64,000 bases of DNA from Phytohabitans sp052068095. Its GTDB lineage: Bacteria > Actinomycetota > Actinomycetes > Mycobacteriales > Micromonosporaceae. Within the stretch, counting starts at the first letter, position 1. Each line of letters begins with the position of its first letter. Shown one piece after another: positions 15,943 through 23,955 of the stretch. The notes below the pieces were generated by a model, which saw only the letters and a list, made by a program, of their open reading frames with translations, had not been told where the DNA came from and did no database searches. Made by a program: the position numbers and the translations under genes. The DNA is taken from contig NZ_JBQHDG010000027.1 of the NCBI RefSeq assembly GCF_052068095.1, positions 97,755 to 161,754 on the forward strand. The letters run 5' to 3'.

Positions 15943-16279
15943 CCTCGCGAAACGCGTTTTCGGCCGTCCAGACGTAGAAGCCGGCCCGGTCGCTCAGCCA
16001 TGGCCGCGAACGCACCTCACGCTCGTCGAGCACCTTCTCGTCGACCTCGAGGAGCACGTAGCGGGAGCCGTCCGCGTTGCCCTCGCGCCACCCCGGTCCG
16101 TAGAGCGCGTCGACGAGCCGGTCGCGCCGGCCGGGCGCGAGCGCGCCGTCGACCACCCAGTCGGTGGGCACCCTGTACCAGCAGGTGCGGGTGACCTTGG
16201 CCAGCGGGTTGAACGCGTGGTTGCCGTCGACCCACACGCCAAGCGTGTCGGTGACGGTCAGCCGCAGGTACGCGCTCAT
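15923..16279 (-). CDS. hypothetical protein
   Basis: 118 residues from the ATG at 16277-16279 (MSAYLRLTVTD). No family recognised. Composition looks like a soluble globular protein with several Trp (WVDGNHAFNP, CWYRVP, YGPGWREG). It lies 43 bases upstream of nothing on its own strand except intergenic sequence after acetoacetyl-CoA synthetase (16327), which reads in the same direction, so it may be the last gene of that transcript. Its 3' end overlaps the TIGR03089 gene. Confidence 0.6.
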   Translation of the reverse strand: MSAYLRLTVTDTLGVWVDGNHAFNPLAKVTRTCWYRVPTDWVVDGALAPGRRDRLVDALYGPGWREGNADGSRYVLLEVDEKVLDEREVRSRPWLSDRAGFYVWTAENAFREVIPAEL

Positions 16280-16326
16280 GGCCAATGAGACGCTGTGGCC
16301 TCACGAGCCGGTTGCTGACTGAGTGG

Positions 16327-18249
16327 TCAGTGCTTTCGAGCGAAACGTCGGAACTCCTCCAAGGATTCCGGGTTGGCGAGCGCGCCGGTCGCGGCGGCCT
16401 GCTGGATGGGTGTACCGGTGAGGATCCGCTTCACCGGTACCTCCAGCTTCTTCGCGCTGAGCGTGCGCGGCACCGCCCGTACCTGATGGATCTCGTCAGG
16501 GATGTGCCGCGGCGACAGCGCGGTACGCAGCTCGCGGGCGATCCGGCCGCGCAGCTCGTCGTCGAGCTCGCGGTCGCCGGCCAGCACCACGAAGAGCAGC
16601 AGCTCGCCCTGGCCCTCGCCGTCGATGTGTACGACCACCGAGTCGACGACCTCGTCCAGCCCCTCGACCACCGAGTAGAACTCCGCGGTGCCGAGCCGGA
16701 CTCCGCCGCGGTTGAGCGTGGCGTCGGAGCGGCCGGTGATCACGCAGGTGCCCCGCTCGCTGATCGTGATCCAGTCGCCGTGCCGCCACACGCCGGGGAA
16801 GACGTCGAAGTACGCCTCGCGATAGCGGCTGCCGTCCGCGTCACCCCAGAAGCCGACCGGCATGCTCGGCATCGGCGCGGTGATCACCAACTCGCCGAGC
16901 TGGTCTGTCACCGGCTTGCCGGCCGGGTCGTACGCCTCCACGCGCGCGCCGAGACAGCGGCAGGACAGCTCGCCCTCGTACACCGGGACGAGCGGTGCGC
17001 CGCCGATGAACCCCGTGCACACGTCGGTGCCGCCGGACAGGGACTGAAGCTGGATGTCGGGGCCGAACACCTCGTACACCCAGGCGAAACCCTCGGGCGG
17101 CAGCGGCGCGCCGGTCGAGCCGATCGCGCGCAGCTTGGCGCCCGCCCGCGGGGTGAGCCCCGCCTTGCGGCAGGCGAGGAGAAACGGCGCGCTGGTGCCG
17201 AAGTACGTGACGCCGGCCTCCTCGGCCATCCGCCAGAGCGCGCCGAGGTCCGGGTGCCCGGGATTTCCGTCGAACATGACGATCGCGGCGCCGACCGCCG
17301 GGCCGGAGACGAGGAAGTTCCACATCATCCAGCCGGTGGTGGTGAACCAGAAGAACCGGTCGCCCGGACCGAGGTCGTGGTGCAGGGCGAGCATCTTGAG
17401 GTGCTCGACGAGGATGCCACCGTGGCCGTGCACGATCGGCTTGGGCAGCCCGGTCGTGCCGGAGGAGTAGAGCACGTACAGCGGGTGGTCGAAGGGGACC
17501 GGCTCGAAGGTGAGCTCCTCGTCCGTCTCGGGCCACTCGTGTCGCTGGGGATGCAGGTAGGGCAGCGTGATCGTATGGCGCAGCGACGGCAGCGCCTCCT
17601 GGATCGCGGCCACCTCGGCGCGGCGGTCGATCGCCTTGTCGCCGTACCTGTAGCCGTCGACCGCGACCAGCACGACCGGCTCGATCTGCTGCCACCGGTC
17701 GACCACGCTGCGGGTGCCGAACTCCGGCGCGCACGACGAGAAGGTCGCGCCGAGGCTGGCCGTGGCGAGCATCAGCACGTACGTCTCGGGGATGTTCGGG
17801 GCGTACGCCGCGACCCGGTCACCGCGCCCGACGCCGAGCCGGCGCAGCTCGGCCCGCGCCCGCCGCACCTGCTCGCGCAGCTGTGCCTTGGTGAGCGTGA
17901 CCGGCTCGCGGGTCTGCGAGTACGCGATTACGACCGGGTCGTCCGGACCCAACCCCGGCATCCGCAGCACGTGCTCGGCGTAGTTGAGGGTGGCGCCGGG
18001 AAACCAGCGGGCGCCGGGCATCACGGGCTCGTCCAGGACGGCGGTCGGCTGGTCGTACGCCTTGACGTCGAAGTAGTCCCAGATCGACCGCCAGAAGCCC
18101 GGCAGATCGTCGACCGACCACTGCCACAGGTCGGCGTACCCGGCGAAGTCCAACCCACGGTGCTCGCGCAGCCAGCGCAGGTAATCCCCGATCCGGGAGC
18201 TGTCCCGCACGTCGGCCGGCGGCGTCCACAACACTGTGCCCGCGCTCAT
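16327..18249 (-). CDS. acetoacetate-CoA ligase
   Basis: ATP-dependent activation of acetoacetate to acetoacetyl-CoA. 640 residues, matching the family. The N-terminal ACS-type cap contains SIWDYFDVKAYDQPTAVLD, then the AMP/ATP loop YSSGTTGLPKPIVHG (about 258-272), GWMMWNFLVSG, and the C-terminal GRSDATLNRGGVRLGTAEFY with the conserved hinge region and a Lys-containing tail (SAKKLEVPVKRIL) expected to hold the catalytic Lys. The product suggests use of ketone bodies or polyhydroxybutyrate breakdown products. It is divergent from the membrane-protein gene at 18303. Confidence 0.9.
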   Translation of the reverse strand: MSAGTVLWTPPADVRDSSRIGDYLRWLREHRGLDFAGYADLWQWSVDDLPGFWRSIWDYFDVKAYDQPTAVLDEPVMPGARWFPGATLNYAEHVLRMPGLGPDDPVVIAYSQTREPVTLTKAQLREQVRRARAELRRLGVGRGDRVAAYAPNIPETYVLMLATASLGATFSSCAPEFGTRSVVDRWQQIEPVVLVAVDGYRYGDKAIDRRAEVAAIQEALPSLRHTITLPYLHPQRHEWPETDEELTFEPVPFDHPLYVLYSSGTTGLPKPIVHGHGGILVEHLKMLALHHDLGPGDRFFWFTTTGWMMWNFLVSGPAVGAAIVMFDGNPGHPDLGALWRMAEEAGVTYFGTSAPFLLACRKAGLTPRAGAKLRAIGSTGAPLPPEGFAWVYEVFGPDIQLQSLSGGTDVCTGFIGGAPLVPVYEGELSCRCLGARVEAYDPAGKPVTDQLGELVITAPMPSMPVGFWGDADGSRYREAYFDVFPGVWRHGDWITISERGTCVITGRSDATLNRGGVRLGTAEFYSVVEGLDEVVDSVVVHIDGEGQGELLLFVVLAGDRELDDELRGRIARELRTALSPRHIPDEIHQVRAVPRTLSAKKLEVPVKRILTGTPIQQAAATGALANPESLEEFRRFARKH

Positions 18250-18302
18250 CCGAACATCTTGCCCGCCTGCCGCGCGAGCGGCGAAACCGGTACGGTGCGC
18301 GC

Positions 18303-18953
18303 ATGCGACATCTATGGAGTTTGCTTGCCGGCGTGGTCGCCGCGCCGCTTACCTGGGTGCTCGTCTCCATGGGCCAGTCCGGCTCGTCCAGCACGGTGGC
18401 CAGATGGGCGGAGGCCGGCCGGTTCGACACCCTGGACCTCATCGAGCCGGCCGTATATCTGGCGGTGGCCGGCATCCTCCTCGGTGTGATCGGCACGCTG
18501 CGTTTCTCGCCGCTGGGCCCGCTGGTCGCCGGGCTGCTGCTGATCGCGCCGTACGCCGCGCTCTTCGCCGACCCGATCGCCGTTCGTGACGCGGTGCCGG
18601 ACGGCTGGGAGGTCATCGATCGGGATATCCCGCTTCTGGTGCCGCTCGACAACGGCACGCTCCTGCTGCTCGGCGCGCTGCTGGTGATCGCCACGTTCAG
18701 CGTCCAGCGGTGGCGGCGGTGGCCCCTGGCGAGCGGATACGCGCCCGAGCCGTTCACACCGAAGGACGAGCCGGACACGCTGCCCGACCTGATCACCGTG
18801 CCGCCGGCGACGTCCTCCTTCAACGCTTTTAGCGCGGGAAACGCTTTTGATACGCAATCCGACGAGACGCCGACCGTGCCCAACCGGCCCTCCGGTAGCA
18901 CTCCGTGGTCGGCGCCTCCCGCCGGGGCGAGCAAGGGCACCGACGCCAAGTAG
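18303..18953 (+). CDS. hypothetical membrane protein, paralogue of the next gene
   Basis: 216 residues. Starts MRHLWSLLAGVVAAPLTWVL, with hydrophobic segments at about 5-23, 45-63, 66-88 and 110-130, then a hydrophilic C-terminal tail with Pro/Thr/Asp. The downstream gene begins MRHAGSLLLSLFLAPLIWVG and has the same segment pattern, so they are tandem duplicates that have diverged. No known domain. It is separated from the paralogue by 64 bases and the two are probably co-transcribed. Confidence 0.7.
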   Translation: MRHLWSLLAGVVAAPLTWVLVSMGQSGSSSTVARWAEAGRFDTLDLIEPAVYLAVAGILLGVIGTLRFSPLGPLVAGLLLIAPYAALFADPIAVRDAVPDGWEVIDRDIPLLVPLDNGTLLLLGALLVIATFSVQRWRRWPLASGYAPEPFTPKDEPDTLPDLITVPPATSSFNAFSAGNAFDTQSDETPTVPNRPSGSTPWSAPPAGASKGTDAK

Positions 18954-19017
18954 CGCCAGTTCAGGGGCTTGCTCCCGGGGGGTACGGTGCCCCTGCGGAT
19001 GATGATGGGGAGGGCAC

Positions 19018-20094
19018 ATGCGCCACGCGGGTTCGCTCCTGCTGTCGCTGTTTCTGGCGCCGCTGATCTGGGTCGGCACGGGCTACGGCCTGACCGAGGT
19101 CAACAAGGCGCGGGCGCAGCTGCTCGGCGGGTTCGAGATCGAGATCCTGCTCGGCCTGCTCGCGCTGTTGGCGGCCGGCGGGCTGTACGCGCTGCTGACG
19201 ATGGCACGGCTTTCCCCGATCGGGCCGGCTCTCATCGGGCTGATCTTCCTCGCGCTCGCGTCCTGGGCGGCGTTCGACCCGGAGTCCTACTTCGACACGA
19301 TGCCCACCGACCTGCGCGACGGTGACTTCGCCCTGACGTTCCCCGCGCTCGGGTACTCGGCCATGCTCGCCGTGCCGCTGCTCGCCACGCTGCTGAGCCC
19401 ACGCCGCTGGCGGCGCTACGCCCACCCGGCCGCCGCGACGCCGGCCGCTCCCGCGCCGTACCCGATGCCCGCCGCCGGGATGCCCCCGGGCGCGGTGCCG
19501 CCGGGTGGCGCCTACGCCCCGCAGCCCACGTTCGCCGCTACGCCGGGCTACCTCGCGCCGCCGCCTTCGGGTGCGCCGACGACGGCTTTCCCGTCGTCCG
19601 CGCCGCCGTCGAGCGCGCCGCCCGCACCGCCGATGGCCGCGCCCGTCCAGCGGATCCCGGCGCAGACGCCGCCACCGCCGGCCGAGCAGGAGACGACGAC
19701 GCGGCTCAGCCAGCCGCCGCCCGAGGCCCCGACGACGCGCATCCCGGCATCGCCGACGGTCGCCCCGCCCGCGCCGCCGGCCGAAGCTCCGACGACGCGC
19801 ATCCCGACGTCACCGACGGTCGCCCCGCCCGCGCCGCCGGCCGAGGCTCCGACGACTCGGATCCCGACATCGCCCACGACCGCCATCCCGCCGGGCGGTG
19901 ACCAGACCACGACGCGGCTCGGTGCGCAGCAGGACACGGAGGCCACCCAGCTCCTGAAGGGTCCGCCCCCGAAGGACGCCTACCCGAGGCCGGCCTGGTC
20001 CGCTCCGACGCCGCCGCCGATCACGCCGCCCGGCGCCCGTAAGCCAGAAGACGACGACCTCGACGACCCGGAAGCCACCCAGCCCGCGCGCTGA
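19018..20094 (+). CDS. hypothetical membrane protein with Pro/Thr repeat tail
   Basis: 358 residues. The N-terminal 130 residues have about four membrane segments like the upstream paralogue. From about residue 135 the protein is Pro/Ala/Thr-rich, with three consecutive imperfect repeats of TTRIPTSPTVAPPAPPAEAP (about 237-290, DNA about 19727-19890) and further TTRL motifs. Thr-rich TTR/TQ motifs in such tails are often kinase targets bound by FHA proteins in actinobacteria (inference only). It ends eight bases from the convergent FecCD gene. Confidence 0.7.
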   Translation: MRHAGSLLLSLFLAPLIWVGTGYGLTEVNKARAQLLGGFEIEILLGLLALLAAGGLYALLTMARLSPIGPALIGLIFLALASWAAFDPESYFDTMPTDLRDGDFALTFPALGYSAMLAVPLLATLLSPRRWRRYAHPAAATPAAPAPYPMPAAGMPPGAVPPGGAYAPQPTFAATPGYLAPPPSGAPTTAFPSSAPPSSAPPAPPMAAPVQRIPAQTPPPPAEQETTTRLSQPPPEAPTTRIPASPTVAPPAPPAEAPTTRIPTSPTVAPPAPPAEAPTTRIPTSPTTAIPPGGDQTTTRLGAQQDTEATQLLKGPPPKDAYPRPAWSAPTPPPITPPGARKPEDDDLDDPEATQPAR

Positions 20095-20102
20095 CGGACC
20101 CG

Positions 20103-21083
20103 TCACGCGGCCTGGCGGCGCCAGCCGAGCAGCCAGATCAGGTACATGCCGCCCAGCGCGGCGGTCACCACGCCGACCGGGAGCTGGGTCGGCGCGAGCG
20201 CCCGCTGCGCGACGAGGTCGCTGGCGAGCAGCAGCGCGGCGCCCATCGCGGCCGACGGCAGCGGGTTGGGACCGGTGGCCCGGGTGAGCCGCCGGGCCAG
20301 CTGCGGCGCGGCCAGCGCGACGAACGCGATCGGCCCGGCGCACGCGGTGCCCACCGCGGCCAGGCCCACCGCCGCGGCGATCAGCGCCAGGCGTACCCGT
20401 TCCACGGAGACGCCGAGCGAGCGCGCGGTCTCGTCACCCATCTCGAGCACGAGAGTGCGCCGGTGCAGGATCAGGACGACCGGCAGCAGTACCACGAGCG
20501 CACCGCCGGCCACGGCCGCGTGTGCCCAGCCCCGGGCGTTCAGGCTGCCCATGATCCAGAGAGCGGCGCGCTGGGAGTCGAAGATGTTGGCGCGGGCCAG
20601 CAGGTACGTGGTCATCGCGGTGAGCAGTGCCTGCACGGCCACCCCGATGATCACCAGCCGGTACCCCTGCGTGCCGCGCCGGTAGGCGAGCAGGTAGACC
20701 GCGACGGCGGCGAGCGCCCCGCCCAGCACGGCGCCGGAGGCGATCTCGACCAGGCCGCCGCCAACCAGGATGATCATGATGAGCGCGCCCACGCTCGCGC
20801 CGGCGGTGAAGCCGATGACGTCCGGGCTGCCCAGCGGGTTGCGGGTGATGCTCTGGAAGATCGCCCCGCTCGCGCCGAACGCCGCGCCCACCGCCAGCGC
20901 GGTCAGCACCCGGGGCAGCCGCAGGTCGATGACGATGTACTCGGCCGCCGGGTTGCCCCGCCCCACCAGTGTCCGCACCACGCCGGCCGGCGAGATCGGG
21001 TAGTCGCCCGTGCCGAGGGCGACGACGGCGACGAGCGCGCAGGTGCCGAGCAGCGCCAGACCGACCGCGAACGAGCGCTTCAC
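20103..21083 (-). CDS. iron-siderophore ABC transporter permease (FecCD family)
   Basis: 326 residues with the multi-span FecCD/BtuC fold: GTGDYPISPAGVVRTLVG near the start, RLPRVLTALAVGAAFGASGAIFQ, NPLGSPDVIGFTAGAS and the C-terminal GPIAFVALAAPQLARRL (ATPase-contact loop). It would form half of the inner-membrane channel for ferric siderophores. The GTG start overlaps the upstream permease stop by four bases. No ATPase gene accompanies the pair in this window. Confidence 0.92.
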   Translation of the reverse strand: MKRSFAVGLALLGTCALVAVVALGTGDYPISPAGVVRTLVGRGNPAAEYIVIDLRLPRVLTALAVGAAFGASGAIFQSITRNPLGSPDVIGFTAGASVGALIMIILVGGGLVEIASGAVLGGALAAVAVYLLAYRRGTQGYRLVIIGVAVQALLTAMTTYLLARANIFDSQRAALWIMGSLNARGWAHAAVAGGALVVLLPVVLILHRRTLVLEMGDETARSLGVSVERVRLALIAAAVGLAAVGTACAGPIAFVALAAPQLARRLTRATGPNPLPSAAMGAALLLASDLVAQRALAPTQLPVGVVTAALGGMYLIWLLGWRRQAA

Positions 21084-22126
21084 AGCCGGGGAAGCCTTCC
21101 GCGGCGGCGGACCAGCACGATCAGCATCGGCGCGCCGAGCGCGGCGGTCACCACGCCGACGCCGACCTCGCTGGGTCGGGCCACCACCCGGCCCACGATG
21201 TCCGAGAGGAGCAGCAGGATCGGCGCGAGCACCAGGGAGTACGGCACGAGCCAGCGGTAGTCCGGTCCGGTGATCATGCGGGCGGCGTAGGGGACCATCA
21301 GCCCGAGAAACGCGATCGGCCCGGCCGCCGCGGTCGCCGCGCCGCAGAGCACCGTGACCGCCACCGCGCCGAGCACCCGCGTCCGGCCTCGGTGGACGCC
21401 CAGTGCCTGGCCCGCCTCCTCGCCCAGTGCGAGCGCGTTGAGCGACGGGGTCAGGCCGAGCGCGATCGCCGCGCCGCCCGCGATGAACGGCAGCACGGCC
21501 ACGATCACGGCCGGGTCGGCGCTGGCCAGCGAGCCGACCATCCAGCTGCGCCAGCGGTCGAAGGTGGCCGAGTCGGTGAGCAGGATGGCCCGGCCGATCG
21601 CGTGCAGCACGTACGTGAACGCGATGCCCGCCAGCACGAGCCGGACCGGGCTGGCTCCCTCACGGCCGCGGGCGCCGACCGCGTACACGAGCGTTGCGCT
21701 GACCGCCGCGCCGGCGAACGCGAACCACACGTACGCCCACGGGCTGGTCAGTCCCGCGATGCCGATCGCCACGAGCACGCCGAGCCCGGCGCCCTCGTTG
21801 ATGCCGAGGATGCCCGGGTCGGCCAGCGGGTTGCGGGTGAGTGCCTGGATCAGCGCGCCGCCGAGCCCCAGCGCGGCACCGACCACGAGGCCGAGCAGCG
21901 TGCGCGGCACCCGCAGGTCACGGACGACCACGTGGTCGTCGATCCGTGCGTCGTAGTGCAGGAGCGCGTCGAACACCGTGCCGAGCGGGATCGACTTCGA
22001 GCCGATCGCGATGGACAGCAGCGCGGTGACGACCAGGACGGCGCCGGCCGCGGCCAGACCGAGGGCGAGTGCCGGCCGCGCGCGGACGCCGGCTTTGGAC
22101 ACGCCAGCGGCTGCGGTCACGGTCAC
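21080..22126 (-). CDS. iron-siderophore ABC transporter permease (FecCD family)
   Basis: 348 residues, second half of the permease heterodimer. Family motifs are RVPRTLLGLVVGAALGLGGALIQ, NPLADPGILGINEGAGLGVL and GPIAFLGLMVPYAARM. I chose the GTG at 22124-22126 because AGGAGG lies nine bases upstream; the ATG at 22144 would place that Shine-Dalgarno inside the gene. It is divergent from the substrate-binding lipoprotein, with an iron box between them. Confidence 0.92.
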   Translation of the reverse strand: MTVTAAAGVSKAGVRARPALALGLAAAGAVLVVTALLSIAIGSKSIPLGTVFDALLHYDARIDDHVVVRDLRVPRTLLGLVVGAALGLGGALIQALTRNPLADPGILGINEGAGLGVLVAIGIAGLTSPWAYVWFAFAGAAVSATLVYAVGARGREGASPVRLVLAGIAFTYVLHAIGRAILLTDSATFDRWRSWMVGSLASADPAVIVAVLPFIAGGAAIALGLTPSLNALALGEEAGQALGVHRGRTRVLGAVAVTVLCGAATAAAGPIAFLGLMVPYAARMITGPDYRWLVPYSLVLAPILLLLSDIVGRVVARPSEVGVGVVTAALGAPMLIVLVRRRGRLPRL

Positions 22127-22155
22127 AAGATCCCTCCTCGACATTCCGGTGCCGG

Positions 22156-22174
22156 TTAGCTTAGCCTGCCCTTA
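22156..22174. promoter_or_regulatory. iron box for an IdeR/DmdR1 (DtxR-type) repressor
   Basis: TTAGCTTAGCCTGCCCTTA matches the 19-bp DtxR/IdeR consensus TTAGGTTAGGCTAACCTAA at 14 positions by eye. It lies between the divergent permease and substrate-binding genes, 22 bases ahead of the latter, where a bound repressor would block both promoters when iron is sufficient. Confidence 0.75.
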
Positions 22175-22195
22175 GTTCAAGCAGGAGGGTGGCAC

Positions 22196-23185
22196 GTGAG
22201 CGGACTGAGTCGGCGGCGGCTGTTGATCGGCGGTGGCGCGGCGCTGTTCGTGCTGGCCGGGTGTGGTGGCGAGGACGAAAGCGGTGCGCCGGCGGGTGCT
22301 GGCGGCGGGCCGTGGGAGTTCACCGACGACCGCGGCAAGAAGGCGACCCGCGACAGCCGCCCCACGAAGGTCGTCGCGCAGATCAGCGCCGCCGCGACGC
22401 TCTGGGACTTCGGCATCCGCCCGGTCGGCATCTGGGGCGACGCGAAGAACAGCGACGTGCTCAAGGGCAACGTCGACGTCAACTCCGCACAGTGGGTGGG
22501 CCAGACCTGGGGCGACTTCAACATCGAGAAGCTCGCGTCACTCACCCCTGACCTGCTGGTCGCGCCGATGCAGACCAAGGACCAGCTCTGGTACGTGCCG
22601 GAGGACGCGGTCGCCAAGATCGAGCCGCTCTGCCCGAGCGTCGGCATCAACCAGTTCGAGGTGCCGGTCGACAAGGTGATCGGCCGCTTCGCCGAGCTGG
22701 CCGGCTCGCTCGGCGCCGACCTGAACGCCACCGCGGTCACCGGCGCCAAGGCGGAGTTCGAGGCGGCCGGCGCGGCGTTCGGCGAAACGGTCAAGGCCAA
22801 GCCCGGCCTGCAGGTGGCGTTTGTCAGCGGCAACAAGGAAAACCTCTACCTCGGCAACGCGAAGATCTTCTCCGACCTGGCGTACATGCAGAACCTCGGC
22901 GTCAACTTCGTACAACCCGCCGTGCCGGCGAACGAGCCGCATTGGGAGGTGCTCTCTTGGGAGCAGGCCGGCAAGTACCCGATGGACGTGTTGCTCTACG
23001 ACTCGCGCAACCCGTCATACTTCACGACCGACCTGGCCCGGTACCCGACGGTGGCGAACCTGCCGGCCATCAAGGCCAACCAGGCTGTCGCGTGGAACCC
23101 GGAAACGCCCTCCACGTGGGCGGCGTTCGGCAAGGCGCTGCGCGACCTGACCGGCAAGCTGAGCACGTTCAAAACCGTGGCCTGA
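22196..23185 (+). CDS. iron-siderophore ABC transporter substrate-binding lipoprotein
   Basis: 329 residues. The signal region SGLSRRRLLIGGGAALFVLAGC has a twin-arginine-like SRRRLL and a lipobox with Cys at about 23, so it is a surface lipoprotein. The body matches FhuD/FepB-type class III binding proteins: TKVVAQISAAATLWDFGIRPVGIWG, LASLTPDLLVAPM, and a C-terminal helical lobe. The GTG start has GGAGG upstream. It is expected to capture a ferric siderophore; which one is not visible, and no siderophore biosynthesis genes are present. Confidence 0.9.
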   Translation: MSGLSRRRLLIGGGAALFVLAGCGGEDESGAPAGAGGGPWEFTDDRGKKATRDSRPTKVVAQISAAATLWDFGIRPVGIWGDAKNSDVLKGNVDVNSAQWVGQTWGDFNIEKLASLTPDLLVAPMQTKDQLWYVPEDAVAKIEPLCPSVGINQFEVPVDKVIGRFAELAGSLGADLNATAVTGAKAEFEAAGAAFGETVKAKPGLQVAFVSGNKENLYLGNAKIFSDLAYMQNLGVNFVQPAVPANEPHWEVLSWEQAGKYPMDVLLYDSRNPSYFTTDLARYPTVANLPAIKANQAVAWNPETPSTWAAFGKALRDLTGKLSTFKTVA

Positions 23186-23190
23186 CCGCC

Positions 23191-23955
23191 GTGCTGCCCG
23201 ACCTCCTGGAGCGCTACAACGCCGCGGACGGCTACCCGCCGGCGGCGACCGGGCGGGCGGGCGACGGCTGGTACACACTCCGCGAGCTGCACGCGGACGG
23301 CGGCGTGCTGGCCACGCAGATGCGGGCGTTCGTCGCGTCGTCGGGCTGCCCGCCGGAGACCGCGGCGACGCACATGGCCGGCTGGGTAACGGGTTCGTTC
23401 GTCCGGCTGCTCGTCTACGCGTACCAGCGGGAGCGGCGGCTGCCACTGCTCACAATGGACGGCACCGCCCTCCGCGTGGACGAGGGCGGCTGGTTCAACG
23501 CGCTGGCGGTCGGTGCGCCCGTGCTCGCCGTGCGGCCGGGGGATCCCCTGGCCGGTGCGCCGGGCGTCGAGGTCACGTCCACAATGGAAGGCCAGCTGCT
23601 GGGCACGATTCTCGCCCTGTCCACTCCCGTCGTCGACACGCTGCGCGGCGTGTCGCGGCTCGGCCGCCGCACGGCCTGGGCGCTCGTCGCCGACACCGTG
23701 ATGAGCGCGTTCGCCGGTGAGCTGCCGCCGGTCCCGGCGTACACCGCCGCCGCCGAGGCGGAGCGGCTGCTCGCCAGCGCCGGCGCCGGGCCGCTGGCGG
23801 TGCGGCGGCGGTGGGTGGGCTCGGTGCCGCTCTCCTCCGCGTGTTGCCTCGCCTACAAGCGCCCGGGTCTGGAGCACTGCGAGCGGGTCTGCCCCAAGCT
23901 CGATGACGAGACCCGGCACGACCAGATCACAACCTGGCTGCGTCAGCCCATGTGA
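23191..23955 (+). CDS. FhuF-like (2Fe-2S) ferric-siderophore reductase
   Basis: 254 residues, GTG start at 23191, five bases after the binding-protein gene. The C-terminal SACCLAYKRPGLEHCERVC has the paired-Cys cluster motif of FhuF proteins, but the last spacing is C-x3-C rather than the usual C-x2-C. Such proteins release iron by reducing ferric siderophores in the cytosol. Co-location with the transporter genes and the iron box supports that role. Its 3' end overlaps the convergent amine oxidase gene by 29 bases. Confidence 0.85.
   Translation: MLPDLLERYNAADGYPPAATGRAGDGWYTLRELHADGGVLATQMRAFVASSGCPPETAATHMAGWVTGSFVRLLVYAYQRERRLPLLTMDGTALRVDEGGWFNALAVGAPVLAVRPGDPLAGAPGVEVTSTMEGQLLGTILALSTPVVDTLRGVSRLGRRTAWALVADTVMSAFAGELPPVPAYTAAAEAERLLASAGAGPLAVRRRWVGSVPLSSACCLAYKRPGLEHCERVCPKLDDETRHDQITTWLRQPM

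Noticed and set aside
19727..19890. Tandem repeat array near 19.8 kb
   Set aside because: In-frame repeats of the Pro/Thr-rich tail of the membrane protein, not an independent repeat element.
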